A stretch of DNA of 5,892 bases from Pseudomonadota bacterium (GTDB lineage Bacteria; Myxococcota_A; Polyangia; Polyangiales; Polyangiaceae): contig JAEYOT010000082.1 of assembly GCA_023411445.1 (NCBI GenBank), positions 1 to 5,892 on the forward strand, written 5' to 3'. Below are positions 1-5,892 of this stretch, piece after piece; position 1 is the stretch's first letter, and every line of letters starts with the position of its first letter. The notes under the pieces are model-generated. The model ran no database searches. It saw nothing but the letters and a program-made list of their open reading frames with translations, and was not told where the DNA came from. A program made the translations under genes and the position numbers.

Positions 1-158
1 GGCACGGGGAGCCCGAGGCGCCTCAGCTCATCGAGCACCCGCTGCCGCGCGTCTGGCGTGGGGCCCGCGCTGGGAGGAGGCGGCGCTTCGGCCAGTGTGG
101 GCGCCGCTGCCGCTAGCACGAGCACGGCGGCCGCCGACACCAGCGCGAGCCGCTTCAT
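1..158 (-). CDS. Secreted protein of unknown function, N-terminal part only
   Basis: The gene starts at the ATG at 158-156 on the minus strand and is cut by the left edge after 52 full codons. The protein opens with Met-Lys-Arg-Leu, then a strongly hydrophobic Ala/Val/Leu stretch (about residues 4-20) ending in small residues, with possible signal peptidase I sites near Ala-Ala-Ala (17-19) or Leu-Ala-Glu-Ala (22-25). A proline-rich linker (about 26-35) and a charged segment that looks helical (Asp-Ala-Arg-Gln-Arg-Val-Leu-Asp-Glu-Leu) follow. There is no Cys lipobox, so it is predicted to be a soluble periplasmic or secreted protein. The start codon overlaps the stop of the membrane-protein gene upstream (ATGA), which suggests translational coupling and a shared transcript. 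The functional domain lies outside the window, so no function can be assigned. Confidence 0.72.
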   Translation of the reverse strand, partial: MKRLALVSAAAVLVLAAAAPTLAEAPPPPSAGPTPDARQRVLDELRRLGLPV

Positions 159-658
159 GCGCTCACATGGCTGCTCGGGCCCGCCGGGGGCGCGCTCGGT
201 GGTGGTGACGACAGCCGCTCCCACTGTGGCAAGCGCGAGGGGCGCTCCAGCGTGGCCGCTTCAGCGCTCTCGCTGCGAGCTCGCAACGCTTTGAGCCCGA
301 GCGAGCCCAGCCACACCAGCGCTACCAGCGGCATGATCAAAGACAGCGCCCCGATCGGCCCGCCTTGCAGGCCCTGGCGCGCCACGATGCCCAGGACCAG
401 CACGGCGCTGATGCCGGTGATCCACAGCACCGCACGACCTGCGTGCCGCGCGGCGGTGGGTGAAACCTCGGCCAGCTCGGGCTCGCGTTGCTGCAAGCGG
501 TGGCGCGCGAGCAGCAGCCCCCCAAAGCCGGTCATGGCGGCCGTCATCAACCAATGCAGCGGCTCGTCCGGTCCGCCGAGGGTCGGGACCAGGCCCAAGC
601 ACATCATTCCGGCCGCAGCCAAGGGCGCGGCGCTCCGACTAGGTGAACGCAGGGACAA
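155..658 (-). CDS. Small integral membrane protein, four predicted helices, unknown function
   Basis: I do not recognise this family. With the chosen TTG start the protein has 167 residues. Four hydrophobic segments are visible at about 10-28, 34-51, 76-93 and 103-122. The Arg-rich loop between helices 2 and 3 (Arg-His-Arg-Leu-Gln-Gln-Arg) and the Lys/Arg-containing tail after helix 4 are positive, so the positive-inside rule puts both termini in the cytoplasm. The last 45 residues are polar, and the final 20 are rich in Pro and Ser. The start is uncertain. The frame stays open to a TTG at 718, but codons upstream of 658 lack the local G/C third-position bias. An ATG at 607 has better codon usage after it but would remove most of helix 1. 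Starting at 658 keeps helix 1 intact. No strong ribosome binding site is seen for any of the three. The stop overlaps the next gene's ATG. Confidence 0.66.
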   Translation of the reverse strand: MSLRSPSRSAAPLAAAGMMCLGLVPTLGGPDEPLHWLMTAAMTGFGGLLLARHRLQQREPELAEVSPTAARHAGRAVLWITGISAVLVLGIVARQGLQGGPIGALSLIMPLVALVWLGSLGLKALRARSESAEAATLERPSRLPQWERLSSPPPSAPPAGPSSHVSA

Positions 659-880
659 CCGACGCCGAACATAGGCCGAGTTCGGAAAGACGCAACAAGT
701 TCGCCCGCCAGCGCGCAATTTTTCATGCGGTTTGGCGCGCTGACGACCGCACGTTGAGGCAAATTGTCAGCGACTCCAGGCGAGGATGCCGAAAGTATCG
801 ACTATCCGCGCTATGAGAGCTGCCGAGCTGACGATTTCTTGCGGGCGCCGTGCACGTCGTGCCATGTCCGACCTAGCAGC
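659..880. promoter_or_regulatory. Divergent intergenic region, promoters not resolved
   Basis: This 222-bp stretch lies between two divergently transcribed genes and must hold the start signals of at least one of them. Its base composition is less GC-extreme than the flanking genes. On the minus strand a weak sigma70-like pair can be read: TTGCGT (697-692) and TATGTT (675-670) with a 16-bp spacer. It would place a transcript start a few bases from the chosen TTG at 658, which would fit the ATG at 607 better. On the plus strand TTGTCA (764-769) matches a -35 box in five of six positions, but no -10 box lies at a proper distance. Neither pair is convincing, and myxobacterial promoters often diverge from the E. 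coli consensus. Confidence 0.3.
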
Positions 881-2482
881 ATGCATCGACGACGGTTCTG
901 TGCGGTCCTTGCCGCCGGAAGCGCCCTGATCGGTTGCTCCCGGTCTGAGCCAGCGCCGGGCGCCGTGACGAGCGCTGCTCCGAGCGCCTCCGTGGTGAGT
1001 GACGTGGCGGCGTCCGCGCCGCCCAGCGCTGCCGCCAAGCTCAAGCCAGCGTCGCCCACGACCGTGAAGCTGGATGGCACGCTAGAGCGCGGGCCGGCGC
1101 CGAGCGGCCGCTTGCTGTATGCGCGCTCGCTGCGCACCTGGATCCACGAGCAGCCGAGCCGAGACTCCGAGCGTCTGGGTTACTTCCGCGCGGGCAGCGC
1201 GTTGACCGTGACGGGCGGCAGCGCCGGCAACCAAGGTTGCCCCGCCGGCTGGCTGCCAGTCGCCCCACGCGGCTTCGTCTGCTCGGAGGGTGCCGCTACC
1301 TTGAACGAGAAGGATCCGGTTGTGGTCGCGTACCGCGGCAAGACGCCGGACCTGGGCCAGCGGCTGCCCTACATCTACGGCACCGTGCGTCGTCCTGGGC
1401 CGCTCTACACGCGGCTACCCACCCGCGCCGAGGCGGAGCAAGCCGAGTCCGACTTGCAAGAGCGCATGACCGGCTGGCTGGCGGCGCCCGGCGAAATCGG
1501 CGCCAGCTACGCCCAGCACGTGTGGCTGCGCGGCGGCGCGCCGCCGGACGCGCGAGCGGCGTGGGAAGGCCGTCAGAGCGACCCCTTGCCGCCCTTTCTG
1601 GTGGGCGAGCGCAGCCTGCCGACGCCTCACGGTCAGACCGACCACGGCACGGAGCTCGTGAGCGGACACATGAAGCCGCGCCAGGGCCTGTCCTTGCTGC
1701 AAACGCTGCTGTTCGAGGGCCGTCGCTACGGCGTGACGACGGATCTAGACGTGGTGCCGACCGATCGCCTGCGCCCCATCCAAGGCTCGGAGCGCCGCGG
1801 CGTGGAGATCGGGCGCGAAATCGACTTTCCGTTTGCGTTCGTGCGCCGTGAAAACGCAAAGCTCAAGCGCTACGAAGGCGGCAAGCTGAGCGACGCCGGA
1901 CCGGCGCCGTATTGGGCAGCGCTGAAGCTGACCGGCAAGCAGAAGTTCTTCCAGAAGCGCCTCCACTTCGAGACCGCCGACGGCCTGTACATCTCCGATC
2001 AGGACGCCTCGCGGCTCGACCCGGCCAAGAAGATGCCGGCCTGGGGCAAGAACGGTGAGCGCTGGTTCGACGTGAACATCACCAAGCAAACCCTGGTGGC
2101 CTACGATGGAACGCGTCCCGTGTACGCCACCCTGATCTCGACGGGTGAGTCAGGCTTGGAGGATCCGGAGACGAGCAAGGCCACCAAGCGCGGCATCTTC
2201 CGCGTGCACACCAAGCACGTCACGTCGACCATGTCCTCCGACGAAGCGGGCGAGGAGTTCGAGCTGCGCGACGTGCCGTACGTGCAGTACTTCGAGCAGG
2301 GCTACGCGCTGCACGGCGCGTATTGGCATGATCGCTTCGGAACGCCCAAGAGCCACGGCTGCATCAACCTCACGCCGGAGGACGCGCGGCGCCTGTTCTT
2401 CTTCACCGAGCCGCAGCTCCCGGAAGGCTGGCACTCGGTGCGGCAGAAGCTGACCGGCACGGTCATCTTCGTACATCCGTAG
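881..2482 (+). CDS. L,D-transpeptidase (YkuD domain) lipoprotein with SH3-like segment
   Basis: YkuD enzymes form 3-3 peptidoglycan cross-links or attach proteins to peptide stems in the periplasm; which of these applies here is unknown. The 533-residue protein starts at ATG 881. The next residues (His-Arg-Arg-Arg-Phe, a hydrophobic run, Leu-Ile-Gly-Cys at 16-19) form a lipoprotein signal, which rules for this start over the TTG at 764. The Arg-Arg-X-Phe pattern also fits a Tat signal. An Ala/Ser/Pro linker fills about 20-65. Residues about 76-136 resemble a bacterial SH3 segment. Residues about 137-393 match nothing I recognise. The YkuD domain spans about 394-531, with catalytic His478, Ser491, His492, Gly493, Cys494 and Asn496 in the expected His-Gly ... 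Ser-His-Gly-Cys-Ile-Asn order, so the enzyme should be active. Typical YkuD proteins are shorter (about 150-350 residues). No good ribosome binding site precedes the ATG. The family call is firm; the substrate is not known. Confidence 0.93.
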   Translation: MHRRRFCAVLAAGSALIGCSRSEPAPGAVTSAAPSASVVSDVAASAPPSAAAKLKPASPTTVKLDGTLERGPAPSGRLLYARSLRTWIHEQPSRDSERLGYFRAGSALTVTGGSAGNQGCPAGWLPVAPRGFVCSEGAATLNEKDPVVVAYRGKTPDLGQRLPYIYGTVRRPGPLYTRLPTRAEAEQAESDLQERMTGWLAAPGEIGASYAQHVWLRGGAPPDARAAWEGRQSDPLPPFLVGERSLPTPHGQTDHGTELVSGHMKPRQGLSLLQTLLFEGRRYGVTTDLDVVPTDRLRPIQGSERRGVEIGREIDFPFAFVRRENAKLKRYEGGKLSDAGPAPYWAALKLTGKQKFFQKRLHFETADGLYISDQDASRLDPAKKMPAWGKNGERWFDVNITKQTLVAYDGTRPVYATLISTGESGLEDPETSKATKRGIFRVHTKHVTSTMSSDEAGEEFELRDVPYVQYFEQGYALHGAYWHDRFGTPKSHGCINLTPEDARRLFFFTEPQLPEGWHSVRQKLTGTVIFVHP

Positions 2483-2492
2483 AGCGGGTGGC

Positions 2493-2517
2493 TCAGGGGG
2501 CGCCGAGGCCCGCCTGA
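2493..2517. terminator. Possible hairpin at the convergent gene ends
   Basis: TCAGGGGGC (2493-2501) can pair with GCCCGCCTGA (2508-2517) around a 6-base loop with one bulged base. It sits just past the transpeptidase stop and covers the stop codon of the opposing lipoprotein gene, so it could act on the plus-strand transcript. No T-run follows on the plus strand, and in DNA this GC-rich such stems arise by chance. It is recorded because the 10-bp gap between the stop codons leaves no other room for a terminator. Confidence 0.2.
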
Positions 2518-3227
2518 CCCAGGCCGGCCGCGCCGCCTTCGCTGGGCTGGCCGCCTTCGCCGCCCAAACCTGGCGCACCTGCCGTCTCGCTGCCGCCGGC
2601 CCCGCCCGCGCCCCCCGAGGGAGCGCCCGCTGCCGCGCCGCCCAGGCCGCCTTCACCCAGGCCGCCTTCACCTCCAGCGCCTGCGCCGCCTTGGCCGCCT
2701 GCGCCCGGTGCGGCGTCGCAGTCAGGCTCCAGCGCGATGTCGGGCGTGATCTCGCTCGTTACCTCGGCGCCGTCCTGATTGATCAGCGTGGTCTGATCCA
2801 AGCCGCGGATCAGGGAGACCCGGATGCGCGCCAGCTCGTCGCGCTCGTCGCTCGCCAGCTCCAGCACCGCCTGCGTGGTGACGCTGTCCACCTGGCTCAG
2901 CACCTCGCCGCTCGCGTTGAGCCCCTCCACACGCACGTAGCCGCAGCGCTTGGACTGACCGCAGGCGTCGGCCGGGCTGAGCTTGAACGTCACCTTATCG
3001 ATGCTGGTGGTGATCGCGACCGCCACGGCCAGCGTGCCGTCGCAGCGCAGCGTCACGGCTTCAGGCGAAGCGCCATCCAGCGAGGCAATCCTGACACCGA
3101 AGTCCGGCTGGGGCGCGGGGGGCGCTTCGTCGTCGCCGCAGGCAGCAGCAGCGGCGAGCGTGAGCAGCGCGGCGCTCAGCAGCCGCAGTGAGGGGGAGGG
3201 GGACGGCTTGGGCGAAGACAATTTCAT
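2493..3227 (-). CDS. Lipoprotein with four further cysteines and a glycine-rich C-terminal tail
   Basis: This 244-residue protein has no function I can name. Its N-terminus (Met-Lys-Leu, Ser/Pro-rich stretch, Arg, then Leu/Ala-rich core) ends at Ala-Ala-Ala-Cys, with Cys30 as the likely lipid-modified residue followed by Gly-Asp-Asp-Glu. Position -3 is Ala rather than the usual Leu, so the lipobox is slightly weak. Residues about 42-170 alternate hydrophobic and polar positions as in a beta-sandwich and carry Cys62, Cys89, Cys95 and Cys170, enough for two disulfides; Cys89 and Cys95 are close together. From about residue 174 to the end the chain is almost only Gly, Ala, Pro, Glu, Ser, Gln and Leu, in Gly-Gly-Ala/Glu/Leu repeats. 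Similar tails are common on myxobacterial surface proteins (from memory). The ATG overlaps the TGA of the MCP gene as ATGA, and no separate ribosome binding site is evident, so translation is probably coupled. Confidence 0.85.
   Translation of the reverse strand: MKLSSPKPSPSPSLRLLSAALLTLAAAAACGDDEAPPAPQPDFGVRIASLDGASPEAVTLRCDGTLAVAVAITTSIDKVTFKLSPADACGQSKRCGYVRVEGLNASGEVLSQVDSVTTQAVLELASDERDELARIRVSLIRGLDQTTLINQDGAEVTSEITPDIALEPDCDAAPGAGGQGGAGAGGEGGLGEGGLGGAAAGAPSGGAGGAGGSETAGAPGLGGEGGQPSEGGAAGLGQAGLGAP
2643..2672 (-). repeat. Perfect 15-bp tandem duplication in the glycine-rich tail
   Basis: The 15-mer CAGGCCGCCTTCACC occurs twice back to back (2643-2657 and 2658-2672). It is in frame and encodes two copies of Gly-Glu-Gly-Gly-Leu in the lipoprotein tail. 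Looser copies of its core (GGCCGCCTT) lie nearby, so the tail region as a whole (about 2497-2705) is imperfectly repetitive and likely prone to length change in multiples of three. Confidence 0.85.
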
Positions 3228-5203
3228 GCGCGGTGCTCGGGGAGCGCCTTCAGCTCGGCTTCGTCCAGCGCGACCCGCTCCGGGTCGATCTTGAAGCCAC
3301 GCACGCTTTGCTCCAGCGCGTCCGCCAGCGCTTGCAGCCGCTCACCTTCGGTGACGGCGCTCTCGCTGGAGGTCACGACCGAGCTGGCGATGCGCTGCAC
3401 GGCGTCCATGTTGCGGGCGATTTCGTCGGATGCGATGGCCTGCTCTTGCACCGCCGCCGCCGTGTCGTCAATCACGCTGATCAGGGTCTTCAGGTCCGCC
3501 AGCGTCCTTTCGACGAGCGTGGTGCCTTCTTCGACCTCCCGGGTGCCGATTTGCATGCTCTGCACCGCCTCGCCGGTCTGATCGCGGATGGTGGCGATCA
3601 GGTCCTCGATGTCCTTGGCGCTCTGCCCGGTGCGCTTGGCCAGCGAGCTGACCTCGTCCGCCACCACGGCGAAGCCGCGCCCGTGCTCGCCGGCGTGGGC
3701 CGCTTCGATGGCGGCGTTCAGGGCCAGCATCGAGGTCTGCTCGCTGATCTGGCGGATCACCTCCACGATGTTGCCGATGCGCTTACCCGACTCGCCCAGA
3801 GCGCCGATGCGCTGGGCGGCTTCCTCCGCGCTCTTGCGGATCTGCTGGAGCCGCTCGATGGCGCGCGTGACCGCCTGCCCGGATTGCTTGGCGGTGCGCG
3901 TCGCCTCGGCGGCGTTCTCTGCCACCTGCTGGATGGAGCTCGAGAGCTCGGTGACGGCGGCGGTCGAGCTCGTGATTTTCGACGCCTGCTCTTTGGCGCC
4001 TTCCAGCGTCTTGCGGCTCATGCTGGAGATGGCGCCGCTCGAGGCGTTGACCTGAAACGCCGAGCGCTGCACGGCGGCGGCCAGGCTGTGGATCTTGGCG
4101 AACACGCGGTTCAGGTTGGTCGCCAGCGTGCCAAGCTCGTCGTTGCCGTCCACCTCCAAGCGGCGGCTCAGGTCGCCTTGGCCGCGCCCCAGCTCCTCCG
4201 TCGCGACGATGTAGCGCCGCAACGGTCGCGTGATCTGCACCGCCAAGAAGAAGCCCATCACGACCGAGAGCAGCAGGGCGAAGCCCAGCACCAGCATCAG
4301 GCCCACGAAGCGCTCGTCCAGCTTCTGGTCGCTGGCCCGCACGTGGTCGCGGTACAGATACAGATTGCCGAACGGGACGGAGTCGGGATCCGCTCCGGCG
4401 GAGTAGCCGTAAACCGGGAGCTTGGCGTAGTCGAACTGCTTGACCTCGTCCTTCTCTTTGTCGCGCAGCTCCAGCACGTCGAAGCGCCGGCCATCTTCCT
4501 CGAGCACGGTGGCGCGCTGGATCGCAGCGCCGAGCTCCGGCCACGCCTCGCGCGGCACCGAAGCCGCGACGATCTGCCGTTCTCCGAGCGCCAGCGCCAG
4601 GCGGTGCTCCTTGCCCGGCTCGATGTTGCCCTGTCGCGAGATGGTCTCTTTCAGCGAGCGATCCAAGCTGGTGGCGAACAGCACGGCGCCGAGCGGCCGG
4701 TCTCCGCTCTTGATCTGCGCGCCGGACACGCGATAGCCCTGGCCGCCCAGCTCACCGAAGCGGGCGCGGACCTGGCGGCCGTCGCGCAGATCCTGAAACA
4801 GGCGGGAGCTGCGCCACTCGACCTCGCTCGGCGCCTTGATGCTCGGCAGGCTGGTCACCTTGCCGCTCAGATCCGAGACCACGAACAGGTCCGGCAGCGT
4901 GGAGCTCTGCAGCACGTCGGCGATGCGCTGCGCGGCGTCCGCCAAGGCCGCGGCGTCACCCGCCTGCAAGGCCGCCGAGAGCCCTGGATCGGCCGCGATC
5001 AGGCGGGTAACGGCGTACTCGGCGCTGCCGATCTGCGCGAGCGTGTCCACGTAGCGCTTCAGGGGCCGCTCCAGCATGAAACCGCGCTCGGCCGCGCGCA
5101 CCTGCTCTGCCGCTTTCCAGGCCCCCCCGATCACGACGATCAGCGTTACTCCGATGATAGTGGCGACGATCTTGGTGCGCAGGCTCAGCTTGTAGCGGGT
5201 CAT
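3224..5203 (-). CDS. Methyl-accepting chemotaxis protein, double-Cache-like sensor
   Basis: This is a complete transmembrane chemoreceptor of 659 residues. In order: a short basic N-terminus, helix TM1 at about 12-30, a periplasmic domain at about 31-298, TM2 at about 299-323, a HAMP domain at about 324-376 (Arg-Pro-Leu at 326-328; Asp-Glu-Leu-Gly at 355-358), and the coiled-coil signalling domain at about 380-636. The conserved hairpin tip that binds CheA/CheW is near 484-521 ([14 protein letters not shown], then [11 protein letters not shown]). The sensor shows two Cache-like halves (about 100-185 and 200-285), but sub-family and ligand are unknown. Residues 583-592 ([10 protein letters not shown]) match the methylation-site consensus at Glu587/Gln588. 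The C-terminus (Pro-Glu-His-Arg-Ala) lacks a CheR-tethering pentapeptide. An AGGGA box seven bases upstream supports the ATG at 5203. No che genes are in the window, so the pathway it feeds is unknown. Confidence 0.96.
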   Translation of the reverse strand: MTRYKLSLRTKIVATIIGVTLIVVIGGAWKAAEQVRAAERGFMLERPLKRYVDTLAQIGSAEYAVTRLIAADPGLSAALQAGDAAALADAAQRIADVLQSSTLPDLFVVSDLSGKVTSLPSIKAPSEVEWRSSRLFQDLRDGRQVRARFGELGGQGYRVSGAQIKSGDRPLGAVLFATSLDRSLKETISRQGNIEPGKEHRLALALGERQIVAASVPREAWPELGAAIQRATVLEEDGRRFDVLELRDKEKDEVKQFDYAKLPVYGYSAGADPDSVPFGNLYLYRDHVRASDQKLDERFVGLMLVLGFALLLSVVMGFFLAVQITRPLRRYIVATEELGRGQGDLSRRLEVDGNDELGTLATNLNRVFAKIHSLAAAVQRSAFQVNASSGAISSMSRKTLEGAKEQASKITSSTAAVTELSSSIQQVAENAAEATRTAKQSGQAVTRAIERLQQIRKSAEEAAQRIGALGESGKRIGNIVEVIRQISEQTSMLALNAAIEAAHAGEHGRGFAVVADEVSSLAKRTGQSAKDIEDLIATIRDQTGEAVQSMQIGTREVEEGTTLVERTLADLKTLISVIDDTAAAVQEQAIASDEIARNMDAVQRIASSVVTSSESAVTEGERLQALADALEQSVRGFKIDPERVALDEAELKALPEHRA

Positions 5204-5210
5204 CCAGCCA

Positions 5211-5215
5211 TCCCT
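5211..5215 (-). promoter_or_regulatory. Ribosome binding site of the chemoreceptor gene
   Basis: On the minus strand AGGGA ends seven bases before the ATG at 5203-5201. It is the clearest Shine-Dalgarno match in the window and fixes the chemoreceptor start. It lies in the 29-bp gap after the upstream lipoprotein gene. Confidence 0.65.
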
Positions 5216-5232
5216 GCCGGGACGCTACCACG

Positions 5233-5766
5233 CTAGCGGAGCCGGTTGATTCGGCAAAAATAGGCCTTGAAACGCCCCGACACGCGCGTGGCGGGCGCCC
5301 GGTGGTCACCGGGGAACTCGAGCTTGAGCGTGCCTTCGACGGAGCCCTCCGGGTTCAGATCGAGCGCGCCGAGCTCGACGCTTCCCCCAGGTAGCAGCTC
5401 ACGCCTGCGCCCCTTCAGCTTCACGGTCGACGTCGCGTGGCTGACCCCGTTGGCATCGCTGCCGGACAGCAGCGGGAAGCTGCCGGGCTCCAGTCGTTCG
5501 CCCTGGGCCAGCAGGATACGCACGGACAGCGTCACCGCGTCGGGCTCCGGCGGGGCGACGCCCTCGCAGTCCCGCGCGCTCGAGCTGAAGCGGAGCAGCA
5601 GGTGCGTCTCGCTCGGGCTCACCTCGATGTATTCCGCCAGCGCTGCGCGCGGGACGAGCGAGACCTCGTCCTCCGGCGCAGGGCCGAGCACGATGCGGAT
5701 CGGTGGCGTGTCGTCGTTGCGGCACGCCAGCGCGAGTCCGGCCCAGAGCAGCGCGCGCCGCCTCAA
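5233..5766 (-). CDS. Small lipoprotein of unknown function
   Basis: The 177-residue protein starts at TTG 5766. The leader is Met-Arg-Arg-Arg-Ala-Leu-Leu-Trp, a short hydrophobic core and Leu-Ala-Leu-Ala-Cys, so Cys15 is the probable lipidated residue. The frame is open further upstream to a TAA near 5844, but those codons give Arg-rich, non-signal sequence and contain no ATG or GTG, so TTG is the most sensible start; a CTG two codons earlier is possible. The mature part looks beta-rich, for example the Thr-Val-Lys-Leu, Ser-Val-Glu-Leu and Gly-Thr-Leu-Lys-Leu-Glu-Phe strands. It has two further cysteines, Cys67 and Cys171, well placed for one disulfide. It ends with a basic Cys-Arg-Ile-Asn-Arg-Leu-Arg. 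I recognise no family. It is the first gene of a minus-strand run, 29 bp ahead of the chemoreceptor gene, and is probably co-transcribed with it. Confidence 0.8.
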   Translation of the reverse strand: MRRRALLWAGLALACRNDDTPPIRIVLGPAPEDEVSLVPRAALAEYIEVSPSETHLLLRFSSSARDCEGVAPPEPDAVTLSVRILLAQGERLEPGSFPLLSGSDANGVSHATSTVKLKGRRRELLPGGSVELGALDLNPEGSVEGTLKLEFPGDHRAPATRVSGRFKAYFCRINRLR

Positions 5767-5892
5767 GCTCAGGCGCTCTCGGCTCGCACGTTCGGTTCGT
5801 CGGTTTCGTTGGTTCCAGACGCTGTCGGCACGACGCCGGTATTAGCATGGGGCGCCGAGGCGGGCGCGCCGAGCGGAAAGGGCGCCCGGGCC
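5767..5892 (-). promoter_or_regulatory. Upstream leader of the lipoprotein-chemoreceptor operon
   Basis: No gene can be supported in these 126 bases. They should hold the promoter of the three-gene minus-strand operon. An AT-richer patch with TAATAC on the minus strand (5844-5839) could be a -10 element, but no matching -35 is clear because the DNA upstream is almost pure G/C. A purine-rich GAGAG (minus strand, about 5780-5776) lies roughly ten bases before the TTG start and may serve as a weak ribosome binding site. Confidence 0.3.
5789..5814 (-). repeat. AC-rich 9-bp quasi-repeat in the operon leader
   Basis: Read on the minus strand, AACCAACGA (5814-5806) is followed directly by AACCGACGA (5805-5797), identical in eight of nine bases, and then by the related ACCGAACG (5796-5789). 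The segment is clearly lower in GC than its surroundings and lies about 30-50 bases upstream of the lipoprotein start, probably in the 5' untranslated leader. Confidence 0.5.

Noticed and set aside
252..674. A 140-codon plus-strand frame
   Set aside because: It lies opposite the membrane protein gene and gives a Ser/Arg/Pro-rich translation with no recognisable feature.
659..718. Extension of the four-helix membrane protein to TTG 718
   Set aside because: The extra 20 residues include rare-type codons and Cys-Cys without hydrophobic character, and no ribosome binding site supports the start.
764..880. A 39-codon N-terminal extension of the transpeptidase from TTG 764, containing a Cys-Thr-Ser-Cys-His motif like a heme c site
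   Set aside because: The extension would bury the lipoprotein signal inside the protein. The codons lack the local bias, and one CxxCH in an intergenic reading is expected by chance.
3188..5236. A 682-codon open frame on the plus strand opposite the chemoreceptor gene
   Set aside because: It is a codon-bias shadow. Its translation is rich in Arg, His, Leu, Ala and Gln without any domain, while the minus strand gives a full TM-HAMP-MCP protein.
5399..5848. A 149-codon minus-strand frame starting with ATG 5848
   Set aside because: It overlaps the small lipoprotein in another frame and reads as Arg/Ala/Gly-rich shadow sequence. The competing frame has a lipoprotein signal and beta-rich body.
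5847..5892. A plus-strand ATG open to the right edge, possibly a divergent gene
   Set aside because: Only 15 codons are present, rich in Gly and Arg, with no ribosome binding site; not enough to support a gene.
1..5892. tRNA, rRNA, CRISPR array, insertion sequence, phage or defence genes
   Set aside because: I looked for clover-leaf patterns, regularly spaced repeats, terminal inverted repeats and transposase or nuclease motifs and found none.

Overview
The window is GC-rich (roughly 70% by eye), densely coded DNA. The genes look like those of a Myxococcota/Polyangiales-type deltaproteobacterium. That is an inference from style: several exported or lipid-anchored proteins, a lipoprotein that begins its mature part with Cys-Gly-Asp-Asp and ends in a Gly/Ala-rich tail, strong G/C third positions and some TTG starts. 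No marker gene here fixes the taxon.

Layout. (1) Positions 1-658, minus strand: a small four-helix membrane protein (155-658) followed by the first 52 codons of a secreted protein that runs off the left edge; the two overlap by ATGA. (2) Positions 659-880: a divergent intergenic region with no confident promoter. (3) Positions 881-2482, plus strand: a 533-residue lipoprotein with an SH3-like segment, a long uncharacterised middle and a C-terminal YkuD L,D-transpeptidase domain with its catalytic His...Ser-His-Gly-Cys motif intact. (4) Positions 2493-5766, minus strand: three genes in transcription order, a 177-residue lipoprotein, a 659-residue methyl-accepting chemotaxis protein (MCP), and a 244-residue lipoprotein with a glycine-rich tail. 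The gaps are 29 bp and then an ATGA overlap, so this is very likely one operon. It converges on the transpeptidase gene with only 10 bp between the stop codons. (5) Positions 5767-5892: leader and upstream DNA with a short AC-rich 9-bp quasi-repeat.

How the genes may work together. All six encode exported, lipid-anchored or membrane proteins. The transpeptidase remodels peptidoglycan cross-links. The MCP senses something in the periplasm and would signal to a CheA/CheW array encoded elsewhere. The two lipoproteins flanking the MCP are candidates for accessory or ligand-presenting partners, but only gene order supports this. I found no mobile element, CRISPR array or RNA gene. The most unusual item is the lipoprotein-MCP-lipoprotein operon; the rest is ordinary envelope gene content for this kind of organism.
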